Below are positions 35,674 through 44,221 of a stretch of DNA of 52,115 nucleotides, one piece after another. Source of the DNA: Deltaproteobacteria bacterium (GTDB lineage Bacteria; Desulfobacterota; Syntrophia; Syntrophales; UBA2210); NCBI GenBank assembly GCA_016933215.1, contig JAFGBH010000035.1, positions 1 through 52,115 on the forward strand, given 5' to 3'. Below the pieces are notes generated by a model that was not told the origin of the DNA, made no database searches, and saw nothing but the letters and a program-made list of their open reading frames with translations. The position numbers and the translations under genes are program-made. The stretch's first letter is position 1. Each line of letters opens with the position of its first letter.

Positions 35674-37062
35674 TCATGCAAACCACTTAAAGAATCCCTT
35701 CATCCACTTTAATCGATTACCGTAGGGGGGATACTTGATTCGAACGTCAATTGGAACTGTCTGCTGGTAGACACCCTTGAGATTCGAGAATGTCTCGAAA
35801 CCGGCTTTCCCGTGATATTTACCCATTCCGCTATAGCCGACACCGCCGAAAGGAAGTTCCCGCGGTGTTATCTGAACGATGACATTATTGATGGCGACGC
35901 CGCCTGAAGAGGTAACCCGAAGTATCTTTCTCTGCTTTTCTCGGCTCCTCGAAAAAAAATAGAGGGCCAGAGGTTTTTCCCGTTTTTGAAGATCTGAAAC
36001 GACATCCTGAAGTTTTTCATATCCCAAAACAGGAAGTATCGGACCGAATATCTCCTCTTTCATGACGCTCGACTCTCGTGAAACAGCATCGAGTATCGTC
36101 GGCGCGATATAGCGTTCTTCACGATTAGATAGCCCCCCTGTTACAATACGCCCATCTTCAAGATAGCGACTCAGACGATCGAAATGGCCTTCGTTGATGA
36201 TTCGTCCGTAATCGGGACTCTTTGATGGATCCTTCCCGTAAAAACTCTCGATTTCAGACTTCATCTCAGCGACCAACTCCTCTTTGACCGAATCATGGGC
36301 GAGCACGTGGTCGGGGGCAATACAGGTCTGACCGGCGTTGATAAATTTGCCCCAGATGATCTGTCTCGCCGCTCGCCTGACATCGGCATCCCAATCCACA
36401 ATCGCAGGAGATTTTCCGCCCAATTCCAGGGTGAGAGGAATTAGATTTTTTACCGCCGCCTCCATTACGATCTGCCCGATACGATTTCCGCCGGTAAAGA
36501 AAATATAGTCAAATTTCTCCCTCAAGAGTGCCTGTGTTTCTTCGGGACCCCCCTCGACTACCGTAACGTGGGACGGATCGAAACAGCGTGATATGATCTT
36601 TGCCAGAACCTTCGAGGTTTGGGGCGCAAGCTCCGAGGGTTTGAGAATTGCGCAGTTACCGGCCGCAACAGCCGGTATCAGCGGCGCGATCATGAGATGA
36701 AAGGGATAGTTCCAGGGCCCGATGATGAGAGCAACTCCGTAGGGCTCCGGATAAATGAAACTTTTCGCCAGATGGTGGGCGGGAGGTGTCGCGACACGCT
36801 TCGGTTTTGCCCACTTTCTGGTCTTTCCAATGGTATGATCCAGTTCCTGAATCACAAAGGAAATCTCTGTTGCGAATGCCTCGAAGCGGGATTTTCCGAG
36901 ATCGGATTTCAATGCATGGAACACACGCTCCCTTTCCAGCAATATGCTGTATTTCAAAGCCCGAAGCTTCTGAATACGCCATGAAATATCCTTGGTAATG
37001 CCGCTATCAAAGAACTCTTTCTGCCATTGAAGCAATTCCTCGATCGGTGCATATTCGTTCAT
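35674..37062 (-). CDS. Aldehyde dehydrogenase family protein (class 3-like)
   Basis: NAD(P)-dependent oxidation of an aldehyde to the acid. GPWNYPFHL and ILKPSELAP bind the cofactor, LELGGKSP holds the general-base Glu, and C247 in AGQTCIAPDH is the nucleophile. At 462 residues with a hydrophobic C-terminal tail (FFKWFA) it resembles class 3/fatty aldehyde dehydrogenases, which attach to membranes. Substrate not known. Confidence 0.92.
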   Translation of the reverse strand: MNEYAPIEELLQWQKEFFDSGITKDISWRIQKLRALKYSILLERERVFHALKSDLGKSRFEAFATEISFVIQELDHTIGKTRKWAKPKRVATPPAHHLAKSFIYPEPYGVALIIGPWNYPFHLMIAPLIPAVAAGNCAILKPSELAPQTSKVLAKIISRCFDPSHVTVVEGGPEETQALLREKFDYIFFTGGNRIGQIVMEAAVKNLIPLTLELGGKSPAIVDWDADVRRAARQIIWGKFINAGQTCIAPDHVLAHDSVKEELVAEMKSEIESFYGKDPSKSPDYGRIINEGHFDRLSRYLEDGRIVTGGLSNREERYIAPTILDAVSRESSVMKEEIFGPILPVLGYEKLQDVVSDLQKREKPLALYFFSRSREKQRKILRVTSSGGVAINNVIVQITPRELPFGGVGYSGMGKYHGKAGFETFSNLKGVYQQTVPIDVRIKYPPYGNRLKWMKGFFKWFA

Positions 37063-37708
37063 GTTTTCCCTCCTGATGAGCTATTACAATCGAAATTTGC
37101 TCCTTCCAGAAAAAAATTATCAGTTTCCGGGATCAGACTTCAATTCTTACAGGGGAGAGATACCGAGAGACAACGGCAGAAAACATAAATAGATAACCGC
37201 ATCTCTTCTGTTACATTGTTGATATGTGATGGAGAAGTTACGGCCAAAGAACTGAGATATTTAATATGAAAGAATTTTATTTGAATGTCAATGTTTCAAT
37301 ATGGCTCCGTATAAAATATCTGGACTTTAAAACCATTGACAAATATTCTTCGAATCGATAGCATTAAGCTAAAAGGAACGCAGGTTGTGTAATTCATTTT
37401 GCATAAGCTGAAAAACTGGCTCTTTATACATGTCCGCAACAGTGATTTACCATATTCCCGACGACCAGCAGATATCTTGAAATGCCTCATCCCAATACAG
37501 TTCTATCTCTCCGTTTAGAAGGCTCTCCACGAAAATAACATAATAACTATCGATTGGTTTATTTTTATATTGTACTCAGCGGGTTTAGGAATGTTTGTAT
37601 GCTTTATAGAAAATAGCATTGATCAAAAGACATTCATGCCCCTTAAGATTACACACTGTGGACTGGTTCTACAGTCACTGTAAAATGGGGTAAGAAGGAG
37701 ATTGTAAA
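37063..37708 (+). other. 646-bp gap upstream of the molbindin gene: weak promoter and a small hairpin
   Basis: No gene is supported here. TTGACA at 37336-37341 and TAGCAT at 37359-37364 with a 17-base spacer form a plausible sigma-70 promoter, leaving a leader of about 340 bases before the molbindin gene. Near its end a hairpin GTG-ACTG-N6-CAGT-CAC (one bulged G) lies at 37658-37678, followed by AAGGAGA at 37695-37701. The sequence does not show the pattern of the Moco riboswitch as I know it. Confidence 0.35.
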
Positions 37709-37918
37709 ATGAAAATAAGTGCAAGAAATGTTATCAAAGGAACAATCAAGGCAATTGAGATAGGTCCCGTTAATGCTGAAGTAATCATAGAAGTTGCACC
37801 AAGCCTGGAAATGACATCGATCATAACGAAGAATTCATGCGAGAAGCTCGGACTTGCAAAGGGGAAAGAGGTATACGCAGTCGTTAAGGCTTCGAATGTG
37901 ATGATCGGTACTGAATAG
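37709..37918 (+). CDS. mop: Molbindin (Mop), single TOBE-domain molybdate/tungstate-binding protein
   Basis: A 69-residue protein that is one TOBE/Mop domain: SARNVIKGTIKAIEIGPVNAEVII at the start, ITKNSCEKLGL, and the terminal KASNVMIG motif. Mop proteins form hexamers that bind several molybdate or tungstate ions in the cytoplasm, as store or sensor. It opens the Mo/W region. ATG 37709 follows AAGGAGA. Confidence 0.93.
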   Translation: MKISARNVIKGTIKAIEIGPVNAEVIIEVAPSLEMTSIITKNSCEKLGLAKGKEVYAVVKASNVMIGTE

Positions 37919-38027
37919 CAAGAACTTCACAGCAAAAAATGATATCGAGCCTCCGGTTGAAACTCAGAGGTATGCCTATATGTTTGCCATTTACCGCAGT
38001 TAAATATCTTATCGATAAAGATCAAGT

Positions 38028-38135
38028 GAAGCTCCCCGCCCACAGGGCGGGGCTTCCTGGTAAGGAATATGTTTGTTTTATATTGCGCCCCTTACCCCGC
38101 CTACAAGGCGGGGCTTGCGGGTGCGCTTCCGGTCA
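38028..38135 (+). repeat. Family B palindromic repeat, copy 2
   Basis: A 108-bp copy with a perfect hairpin GAAGCTCCCCGCCC-ACA-GGGCGGGGCTTC, an AT-rich spacer, a second hairpin CCCCGCCT-ACA-AGGCGGGG and the end TTCCGGTCA. It is very similar to the copy at 2636. It stops eight bases before the surviving piece of a MOT1-type transporter gene, so its insertion may have broken that gene. Confidence 0.85.
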
Positions 38136-38143
38136 ATTAAGAA

Positions 38144-38338
38144 TTGGGCGGTTCTATGGGCGATTTTGGTACGCTCTTTCCGCTTGCGATTGGCTATATT
38201 GCTTTCTGTGGTTTTATTCCGGCAGTATTTTTTGTAATGATGGGTCTGGCAAATATTGCGAACGGCCTATTGAAGGGGCTTTCTATGCCTTTTGTTCAGC
38301 TTTGGAATACTATTTCTCCTGTATCTTTCAAATCGTAG
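38144..38338 (+). pseudogene. Remnant of a MOT1-type molybdate/sulfate transporter
   Basis: Sixty-four codons read GGSMGDFGTLFPLAIGYIA...GLANIANGLLKGLSMPF. This is the recognisable first repeat of the MOT1/SulP-like transporter family (pattern GslGDlGTllPLaig...GlaniatGl...lPmPvQ). It lacks a proper start (a stop codon sits two codons upstream, next to the family B repeat) and breaks off after about 50 matching residues, whereas full proteins have 350 or more. Its end overlaps the 3' end of the opposite-strand regulator gene. A molybdate transporter remnant fits this locus. Confidence 0.68.
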
Positions 38339-39174
38339 CCCGGTAAATTGCGTGAAAGCCTGTTTATCTTTGTCGAATCGATATATGAAACAAACCCCGT
38401 CATTACACTCGTAAGCCAGAGTTCCTTCGGAACAACAAGATCGAATCTCTCTTCCTTCAATGGAACAAAATCGAGATTCAGCGGATGTGTGACATATTCG
38501 ATACCCAGACCCACGTCGGCTTCATTGAAAAATACCTTAAGTGCTACTTCAAGATGTGTGTCAACCTCATCGGAAAATCCCACGATTTCTCCCTGATCCA
38601 GACCGCGCTCTCTCAGGAGATATTCGAGAAGGACCCTCGTGCCGGACCCTTCATTCCTGTTTACAAACTTTGCCTTCTTCTCTATTACCCCTTCCAGTCC
38701 TTTGATTCCAAGGGGATTGCCCTTTCTGACGATGAGCCCCTGCCTTCGGTTCCATAAATTGATAACGACATATTTCTGCGGTGAAAGCATCCTTTTTAGA
38801 ATGGGAAGGTTGTATTCCCCCGTTTCCATATCAAGAAGATGCGTACAGCACGCCTGCCCCTTCTTTCGCGCGAGCGCTTGGATTCCCTTGAGACTGCCAA
38901 CGGATGAGTAAAAGGCCTGCGATTCGGGGAAATTTTCCTGAGAATAAAAGGAAAGAAGCCTAGCGAGGAGAATGTCGTCGCTTCCCACGATCATCAAGTC
39001 CTTTTCCCTCTGCACGTGTTCATCAATCCACCGCATGACGTGGTTTCTCGGAAATAACCACTTACCCGCTATCCTGACATGGGGGACTCCCCCTTCCCTC
39101 ACCAACTGATAGACCTTCTTCTCGTTCAGTCTTAGAAGTTCGGCAAGTTCCTTCGTGGTAAGCAAATCATTCAT
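38296..39174 (-). CDS. One-component regulator: HTH (excisionase/MerR-like) plus periplasmic-binding-protein-like domain
   Basis: About 292 residues. The N-terminus is an excisionase-type HTH (LLTTKELAELLRLNEKKVYQLVREGGVPHVRIAGKWLFPR, broken here for length: TTKELAELL then VRIAGKWLFPR). The remainder is the PF12727 PBP-like domain, related to oxyanion-binding proteins such as ModA, with NRNEGSGTRVLLEYLL and FFNEADVGLGIEY. No signal peptide, so the binding domain is cytoplasmic and can sense intracellular ligand. Being divergent from modA and beside mop and wtp, it is the best candidate for the local Mo/W regulator. ATG 39174 or 39192; neither has a strong ribosome site. Confidence 0.85.
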   Translation of the reverse strand: MNDLLTTKELAELLRLNEKKVYQLVREGGVPHVRIAGKWLFPRNHVMRWIDEHVQREKDLMIVGSDDILLARLLSFYSQENFPESQAFYSSVGSLKGIQALARKKGQACCTHLLDMETGEYNLPILKRMLSPQKYVVINLWNRRQGLIVRKGNPLGIKGLEGVIEKKAKFVNRNEGSGTRVLLEYLLRERGLDQGEIVGFSDEVDTHLEVALKVFFNEADVGLGIEYVTHPLNLDFVPLKEERFDLVVPKELWLTSVMTGFVSYIDSTKINRLSRNLPGYDLKDTGEIVFQS

Positions 39175-39279
39175 GGTCAGGTTAAATAACATAGTGAAAC
39201 ATCGGAGTCAACATTGTAAAGCTTTGATTTTTTTCCTCTGCTTTATCGGTCATCCGTCAGGAATCAGCATATATTTGAA

Positions 39280-39413
39280 AATGGTTAGTGAGAATAAGTA
39301 CGTAAATGAAAAATAGGAAATCAGAATTTGAAACGTTAAGCGGATATACTATAACCTTATATTACCATTACTAACCATTAATATTTATTTATGACACATA
39401 TTGACATATTGTC
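39280..39413. promoter_or_regulatory. Candidate operators between the regulator and modA
   Basis: AATGGTTAGT at 39280-39289 and its exact reverse complement ACTAACCATT at 39370-39379 lie 80 bases apart. ACCATTA is repeated with 10-base spacing at 39364 and 39374. A further imperfect dyad GACACATAT...ATATTGTC at 39393-39413 overlaps TTGACA at 39401. CATATTGACAT occurs both here and before wtpA (42355). The sites suit a regulator acting on both divergent genes. Confidence 0.5.
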
Positions 39414-39460
39414 TTAGATATGCAAAGGGAGTGTCAAAATTAACCCAGCAAAGGAGTAAA

Positions 39461-40228
39461 ATGATGAAACGTCTTCTCACAATCCTATTTTCTGTCCTGC
39501 TTATTGCATGCGCATCGGTATGCTTTGCCGGTGATCTCATGATATTCAGTGGAGCCGGCCTCATTAAGCCGATGGAAGAAATGAGGGCCAATTTTGAAAA
39601 GAAGCAGAATATAACAGTTGACGTACACTATGGAAGCTCGGGTGAAATATTCGCTGGAGTCGCCGCCGGTCAGCCTTGTGATGTGTTAATTCCTGGAGAT
39701 GAGAAATACACGGAAGATGCCCTCAAAAACGGGTGGGTTATTGAGGATACTATTACAAAGCTTGTACGCCATATCCCGGTCATTGCCGTCCCGAAGGGAA
39801 ATCCAGCAAATGTAATGGGATTCAAAGATCTAATACGCCCTGGTGTCCGCGTTGCCATTGGCGACCCCAAGGCTCCCGCCATCGGCCGTGTGGCAAAGAA
39901 GATGCTGCAAAAAGCGGGCATCTGGGATCAGGCGACGCAAAATATTGCTGTCTATGCACCGACGGTTAACCAACTCCTTATTTATGTCGCCCTGAAACAG
40001 GTTGATGCGGCAATCATCTGGGGCGACCTGGTCACGTGGGCCGAAGGTAAGGGGAAACTGGAAGTGGTTCCAATTGAGAATCAGTATAATATCATCAAGA
40101 CCATTCCCACAGCCGTCTGTACAAATTCTGTAAATAAAGAACTCGCCTATAAGTTCAATGAATACATCGCCTCCGATGAAGGACTGTGCATCTGGAAGAA
40201 ATGGGGCTATGAACCTTGCAAAAAATAA
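39461..40228 (+). CDS. modA: Molybdate ABC transporter substrate-binding protein (ModA family)
   Basis: Periplasmic oxyanion-binding protein of about 255 residues: signal peptide about 1-24 (cut after CFAG), then the ModA-type IFSGAGLIKPMEE and the ligand loops HYGSSGEIF and PCDVLIPGDEKY, and later APTVNQLLIYV. ATG 39461 follows AAGGAG at 39451-39456. The first gene of a three-gene importer; the permease gene overlaps its end. Confidence 0.85.
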   Translation: MMKRLLTILFSVLLIACASVCFAGDLMIFSGAGLIKPMEEMRANFEKKQNITVDVHYGSSGEIFAGVAAGQPCDVLIPGDEKYTEDALKNGWVIEDTITKLVRHIPVIAVPKGNPANVMGFKDLIRPGVRVAIGDPKAPAIGRVAKKMLQKAGIWDQATQNIAVYAPTVNQLLIYVALKQVDAAIIWGDLVTWAEGKGKLEVVPIENQYNIIKTIPTAVCTNSVNKELAYKFNEYIASDEGLCIWKKWGYEPCKK

Positions 40229-40998
40229 ATGTGTTTAGATTCAGCCTGACAGCGGTTACATTTTTTATCACGTTACTGCTCGTTCTTGCCATCGGGTCCC
40301 TTTTTGTCGTCCCAAGCCTGGAAGACATCCGGCAGAATATCTGGTCACCGGAAATGAGGTTTTCGCTCAAGTTGTCCCTGATAACGGGCCTTACATCGAC
40401 GGTTCTCGTAATGATTTTCGCACTGCCCATCGGGTATGCACTCTCCCGTTTTAAATTCTGGGGCAAAGGATTTGTCAAAACTATTATCGACATGCCCATC
40501 GCTTTCCCCGAACTGGTGCTCGGTCTCTGCCTCCTCCTTCTGTTCGGAAATACTGCGGTAGGTAAATTGTTAAATTCGGCTGGACTCAATTTCGTCTTTA
40601 CGAAAAAAGGTATTGTCGCAGCGCAGTTCTTTACTGCGCTGCCTTATGCAATCCGTATCATGAAGTCTACTTTTGACTACGTCAATCCGAGAATCGAGTT
40701 TGTGTCCCGATCCCTCGGCTATTCTATGTTCGAAACGTTCATAAACATTTCCCTGCCCTTAGCAAAAAATGGCACCCTTGCCTCTACCGTCATTTCGTTC
40801 GCTCGATGTATCGGTACGTTCGGTACGGTCCTTATCCTCGCCGGCGGTTCCTATATGAGAACGGAGGTACTTCCCATAACGCTGTACCTCAATATCTCCT
40901 ATGGAAACATGGGCATGGCCCTGACCAGCGGTATAGTGCTCATGGTTGTTTCTTTCATTGCAATCTTCATATTCGAGAAAGCGGAGGTCAGCATATGA
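40216..40998 (+). CDS. modB: Molybdate/tungstate ABC transporter permease
   Basis: About 260 residues with five to six transmembrane helices and an EAA-type loop (RIEFVSRSLGYSMFETFINI). The DMPIAFPELVLGL segment is typical of ModB/WtpB. The start is TTG 40216 overlapping the modA end, or GTG 40231. It overlaps the ATPase gene by ATGA. Confidence 0.88.
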   Translation: MQKINVFRFSLTAVTFFITLLLVLAIGSLFVVPSLEDIRQNIWSPEMRFSLKLSLITGLTSTVLVMIFALPIGYALSRFKFWGKGFVKTIIDMPIAFPELVLGLCLLLLFGNTAVGKLLNSAGLNFVFTKKGIVAAQFFTALPYAIRIMKSTFDYVNPRIEFVSRSLGYSMFETFINISLPLAKNGTLASTVISFARCIGTFGTVLILAGGSYMRTEVLPITLYLNISYGNMGMALTSGIVLMVVSFIAIFIFEKAEVSI

Positions 40999-42053
40999 GT
41001 TTTTTCAGGGTCGATAACCTCCACATTAATCTCATCGAATTTCAACTCAGGGAAGTATCGTTTTGCCTCGATCAGGGCGATTACATGATGATCATCGGTC
41101 CCACCGGCGCCGGGAAGACTATTCTTCTCGAAAGCATCGTCGGCTTCTGGAAACCGGAAAAAGGAAGGATCTGGCTGGAAGGATCCGAAATCACGCAGGA
41201 ACTTCCGGAATACCGGAATATTGGCATCGTCTACCAGAACTATGCCCTCATCCCCCACTTCACGGTGTTCGAGAATATTGCCTATGGCCTTAAGAAAAAA
41301 ACGAAAAACGGCATCGGAGAAACAGTAAAGGACATTGCCGCATCGCTTAAAATCGAGCATCTCCTGCATCGCAAACCCGAAACCCTGTCGGGCGGTGAAC
41401 AGCAACGAGTCGCCCTGGCACGTTCACTTGTCGTCGAACCAAAGTTACTGTTGATGGATGAACCCTTCTCTGCTCTTGATCCCCGGCTGCGGCGAGAAAC
41501 ACGACATCTTCTTCTCGACGTACTTGCGCGTCGGAAAACCACGGTAATTCACATTTCTCATGACCTCAACGACGCATGGGCACTCGCAAACAAACTTGCA
41601 ATATTCAGGGATGGGCTTCTGCTTCAGTTCGGAACGATAGAAGATGTTTTCCGTCGTCCGCAGTCGCGCTTTATTGCCGATTTCGTCGGAGCATCTATAC
41701 TTGACGGAACGGTTGTGGCAAATGGCAGTGGTCCATGCTTGATCGACGTCGGCGATTTTCATCTCACTTCGATTGATTGCACCGACCCCGGCAAAAAAGT
41801 TCAGGTAGCGCTTCGTCCCGAAGATATTATCGTGTCTAAAGAACGCCCATCAGGCATCTCTGCACAAAATATTATTGCAACAAGACTCGAACGTGTTGTC
41901 CCCGAAGGAAGAGCATCATTCCTTCACCTTGCCGTCAACGAAACCGAGCTTAGCGTTCTCGTCACGAACAACGCCGTGGCACAACTCGGCGTCTCACCCG
42001 GCGATAGCATTTACGCAATGATCAAGAGCGCGAACGTCCGTATTGTCCAGTAG
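40995..42053 (+). CDS. modC: Molybdate/tungstate ABC transporter ATP-binding protein
   Basis: A 352-residue ATPase: Walker A GPTGAGKT, signature LSGGEQQRVALARSL, Walker B LLLMDEPFSALDP, and a C-terminal TOBE region ending AMIKSANVRIVQ that resembles molbindin and may bind the oxyanion for feedback inhibition. ATG 40995 overlaps the permease stop and has GGAGG at 40983-40987; the longer frame upstream runs within the permease gene. Confidence 0.9.
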   Translation: MSFFRVDNLHINLIEFQLREVSFCLDQGDYMMIIGPTGAGKTILLESIVGFWKPEKGRIWLEGSEITQELPEYRNIGIVYQNYALIPHFTVFENIAYGLKKKTKNGIGETVKDIAASLKIEHLLHRKPETLSGGEQQRVALARSLVVEPKLLLMDEPFSALDPRLRRETRHLLLDVLARRKTTVIHISHDLNDAWALANKLAIFRDGLLLQFGTIEDVFRRPQSRFIADFVGASILDGTVVANGSGPCLIDVGDFHLTSIDCTDPGKKVQVALRPEDIIVSKERPSGISAQNIIATRLERVVPEGRASFLHLAVNETELSVLVTNNAVAQLGVSPGDSIYAMIKSANVRIVQ

Positions 42054-42176
42054 CTCATTCGTTTGTTGCAGCAGCACATGGGGCATTCTGTACGAAATCA
42101 TTGTTTCTACCCGAATTGCAATATTCCCATCTAAACGACAAGCAATCGGATTGTGAGTATAAATTTCATAAAAATA

Positions 42177-42278
42177 GAATACCCCGCCCACGGAGCGGGT
42201 GCATCTTAAAAAGGAAATTGCGTCCCCCTTAACCCCACTTCGCATTCATCCCCACCATTAATAGCGGGGCATTCTGCG
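42177..42278 (+). repeat. Degenerate family B-like repeat, copy 3
   Basis: ATACCCCGCCCACGGAGCGGG, then TTGCGTCCCCCTTAACCCC and TAGCGGGGCATT follow the family B layout at lower identity. Both hairpins are partly decayed. It lies in the gap between modC and wtpA. Confidence 0.5.
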
Positions 42279-42321
42279 GTAGTTTCATAAATTGAGGGCA
42301 ACATTTTTTGGATGAATAATA

Positions 42322-42364
42322 ACAATATATATCTATAAATTACTTATTGTATTTCATATTGACA
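42322..42364 (+). promoter_or_regulatory. Candidate operator and promoter of the wtp operon
   Basis: ACAATA (42322-42327) and TATTGT (42345-42350) form an inverted repeat over an AT-rich centre, and TTGACA lies at 42359-42364 within CATATTGACAT, the same undecamer that precedes modA. A clear -10 was not found. The gap 42054-42435 holds otherwise only the degenerate family B repeat. Confidence 0.4.
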
Positions 42365-42435
42365 TCAAATAACAAATGTAATAAAACCCTTTCACGTTTT
42401 AAAGAATATTGAAATGGAAAGGGGGATGAATCCCG

Positions 42436-43422
42436 ATGAAAAAAAACAATGTTATCAAGTCGATAGTTTTCTTTTTCCTCTGTACAGTAATTATTTTTCC
42501 GGCATTTCAGGCATCAGCCGAGCCTGCAGGCAAGCTGATCATGTTCCATGCCGGCAGTCTCTCGGTGCCCTTTGCGGCAATGGAAAAGGCCTTTGAGGCG
42601 AAGTATCCGAAGGTCGATCTTTTGCGTGAGGCCAGCGGCAGTCAGAATGCGGCACGTAAAGTCTCTGATTTGAAAAAGCCCTGCGATATTATGGCCTCGG
42701 CTGACTACAAAGTGATCGACAAACTGCTGATTCCTGAGTTTGCCGATTGGAACGTACGTTTTGCAACGAACCAGCTCGTCCTCTGCTACACCGACAAAAG
42801 TGCCTACGCAAAAGAGGTCAATGCGGGCAATTGGTACGAAATCCTTCAGAAAAAAGGTGTCGTTTGGGGACATTCTGATCCAAACCTGGACCCCTGCGGG
42901 TATCGATCTCTTATGGTTCTCCAACTAGCCGAAACGCATTATAAGATACCGGGACTCTATGATAAACTCATTGCGAATCGACCCGAGGAAAACATCAGGC
43001 CGAAGTCGGTGGAACTTGTATCGCTCCTTCAGACAGGAAACATGGATTATGCATGGGAGTATCTTTCTGTTGCCGTCCAACATGGATTGAAGTATATTGT
43101 TCTTCCCGATGAAATTAACCTCGGCAACTACAAATTCGATGATACCTATGCCGAATCTGTCGTCAAAGTCACGGGCAAAGAACCGGGAACGTTTATGGAC
43201 ATCAAGGGGCAGTCATGTACCTATGGTGTTACATTAATCAAAGATGCTCCCAATCGGGAAGCTGCCATTGCCTTTTTGGCGTACATGCTCGACCCGGACG
43301 GCGGCCTCAAGGTTCTGAAAGACATGGGGCAGCCGCCGTTTGTACCGTGTAGAGTGCCGACGGATGAAATGAAAAAAACACTCCCCTCAGAGATAAAAAA
43401 TCTGGTGGAAGTCAGAAATTAA
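42436..43422 (+). CDS. wtpA: Tungstate/molybdate ABC transporter substrate-binding protein WtpA
   Basis: A 328-residue binding protein with a signal peptide of about 28 residues (cut near QASAEP). [45 protein letters not shown] and the [12 protein letters not shown] loop are characteristic of WtpA/ModA2, whose site coordinates tungstate or molybdate octahedrally. ATG 42436 follows AAAGGGGG. WtpA proteins bind tungstate very tightly, so this and the ModA-type importer upstream probably divide the two metals. Confidence 0.92.
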   Translation: MKKNNVIKSIVFFFLCTVIIFPAFQASAEPAGKLIMFHAGSLSVPFAAMEKAFEAKYPKVDLLREASGSQNAARKVSDLKKPCDIMASADYKVIDKLLIPEFADWNVRFATNQLVLCYTDKSAYAKEVNAGNWYEILQKKGVVWGHSDPNLDPCGYRSLMVLQLAETHYKIPGLYDKLIANRPEENIRPKSVELVSLLQTGNMDYAWEYLSVAVQHGLKYIVLPDEINLGNYKFDDTYAESVVKVTGKEPGTFMDIKGQSCTYGVTLIKDAPNREAAIAFLAYMLDPDGGLKVLKDMGQPPFVPCRVPTDEMKKTLPSEIKNLVEVRN

Positions 43423-43435
43423 CGGACGCTGCTTT

Positions 43436-44221
43436 ATGGCAAAGAAGGAACTGTTTTTCTGGATCACCATCTCATGCGGAATTATCATCCTTGCTTTTAT
43501 CCTTCTCCCCCTGATCGAGATGATGACGGCTCCTTCTTTTTCGATGCTCAAAGAAACAATACAGGACAAAGATGTTGTGCGGTCGATCTGGCTGAGTATT
43601 TATACAGCCGGATTGGCCGCGCTTATTGCATTTATCTTTGGAACACCCCTCGCCTATATACTGGCAAGAACTACCTTCAGGGGAAAACACCTCATAGAAA
43701 GTATCATCGATCTGCCCATTGTCATTCCCCACCCCGTTGTGGGTATTGCGATCCTCAGTGTAGCGGGAAAAAATCACTGGCTGGGCCAATTTTTCAGCGA
43801 AATCGGAATCAGGATAATGGGGAGTGTAACGGGAATCGTCGTCGTGCTTACCTTTGTAGGTCTTCCCTTTTACGTGAATGCGGTAAAGAACGGTTTCGAA
43901 AGCATTTCCCCCCGGCTCGAAAATGTATCGCGCAGTCTGGGCGCATCAATGTTCAGCACCTTTTCCAGAATTACCTTCCCCCTTGCATGGCGGAGTATGT
44001 TGATTGGCATCATTATGTGCAGTGCACGAGCCATAAGCGAATTCGGAGCGGTCGTGGTCGTCGCCTATCACCCGATGATCGCACCGGTACTGCTTTATGA
44101 ACGTTTTGAGAGTTACGGGTTGAAGTATTCACAGCCGGTTGCGGTCTGGCTGGTTTCCGTCTGCCTTGCCCTGTTCCTGATTTTAAGAATCCTCACCTTA
44201 AGGAATACAAAAGACGAATGA
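43436..44221 (+). CDS. wtpB: Tungstate/molybdate ABC transporter permease WtpB
   Basis: A 261-residue permease with about six transmembrane helices. IDLPIVIPHPVVGIAIL and the EAA loop SPRLENVSRSLGASMFSTF are typical of WtpB. It overlaps wtpC by four bases (ATGA). Confidence 0.92.
   Translation: MAKKELFFWITISCGIIILAFILLPLIEMMTAPSFSMLKETIQDKDVVRSIWLSIYTAGLAALIAFIFGTPLAYILARTTFRGKHLIESIIDLPIVIPHPVVGIAILSVAGKNHWLGQFFSEIGIRIMGSVTGIVVVLTFVGLPFYVNAVKNGFESISPRLENVSRSLGASMFSTFSRITFPLAWRSMLIGIIMCSARAISEFGAVVVVAYHPMIAPVLLYERFESYGLKYSQPVAVWLVSVCLALFLILRILTLRNTKDE

Noticed and set aside
37296-37490. 64-codon minus-strand frame in the gap before mop
   Set aside because: No ribosome site, no motif and atypical composition; it is not supported as a gene.
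37063-37708. Moco/tungsten cofactor riboswitch before the molbindin gene
   Set aside because: Only one small hairpin is visible in the likely leader; the conserved multi-stem pattern of that riboswitch class is not apparent.
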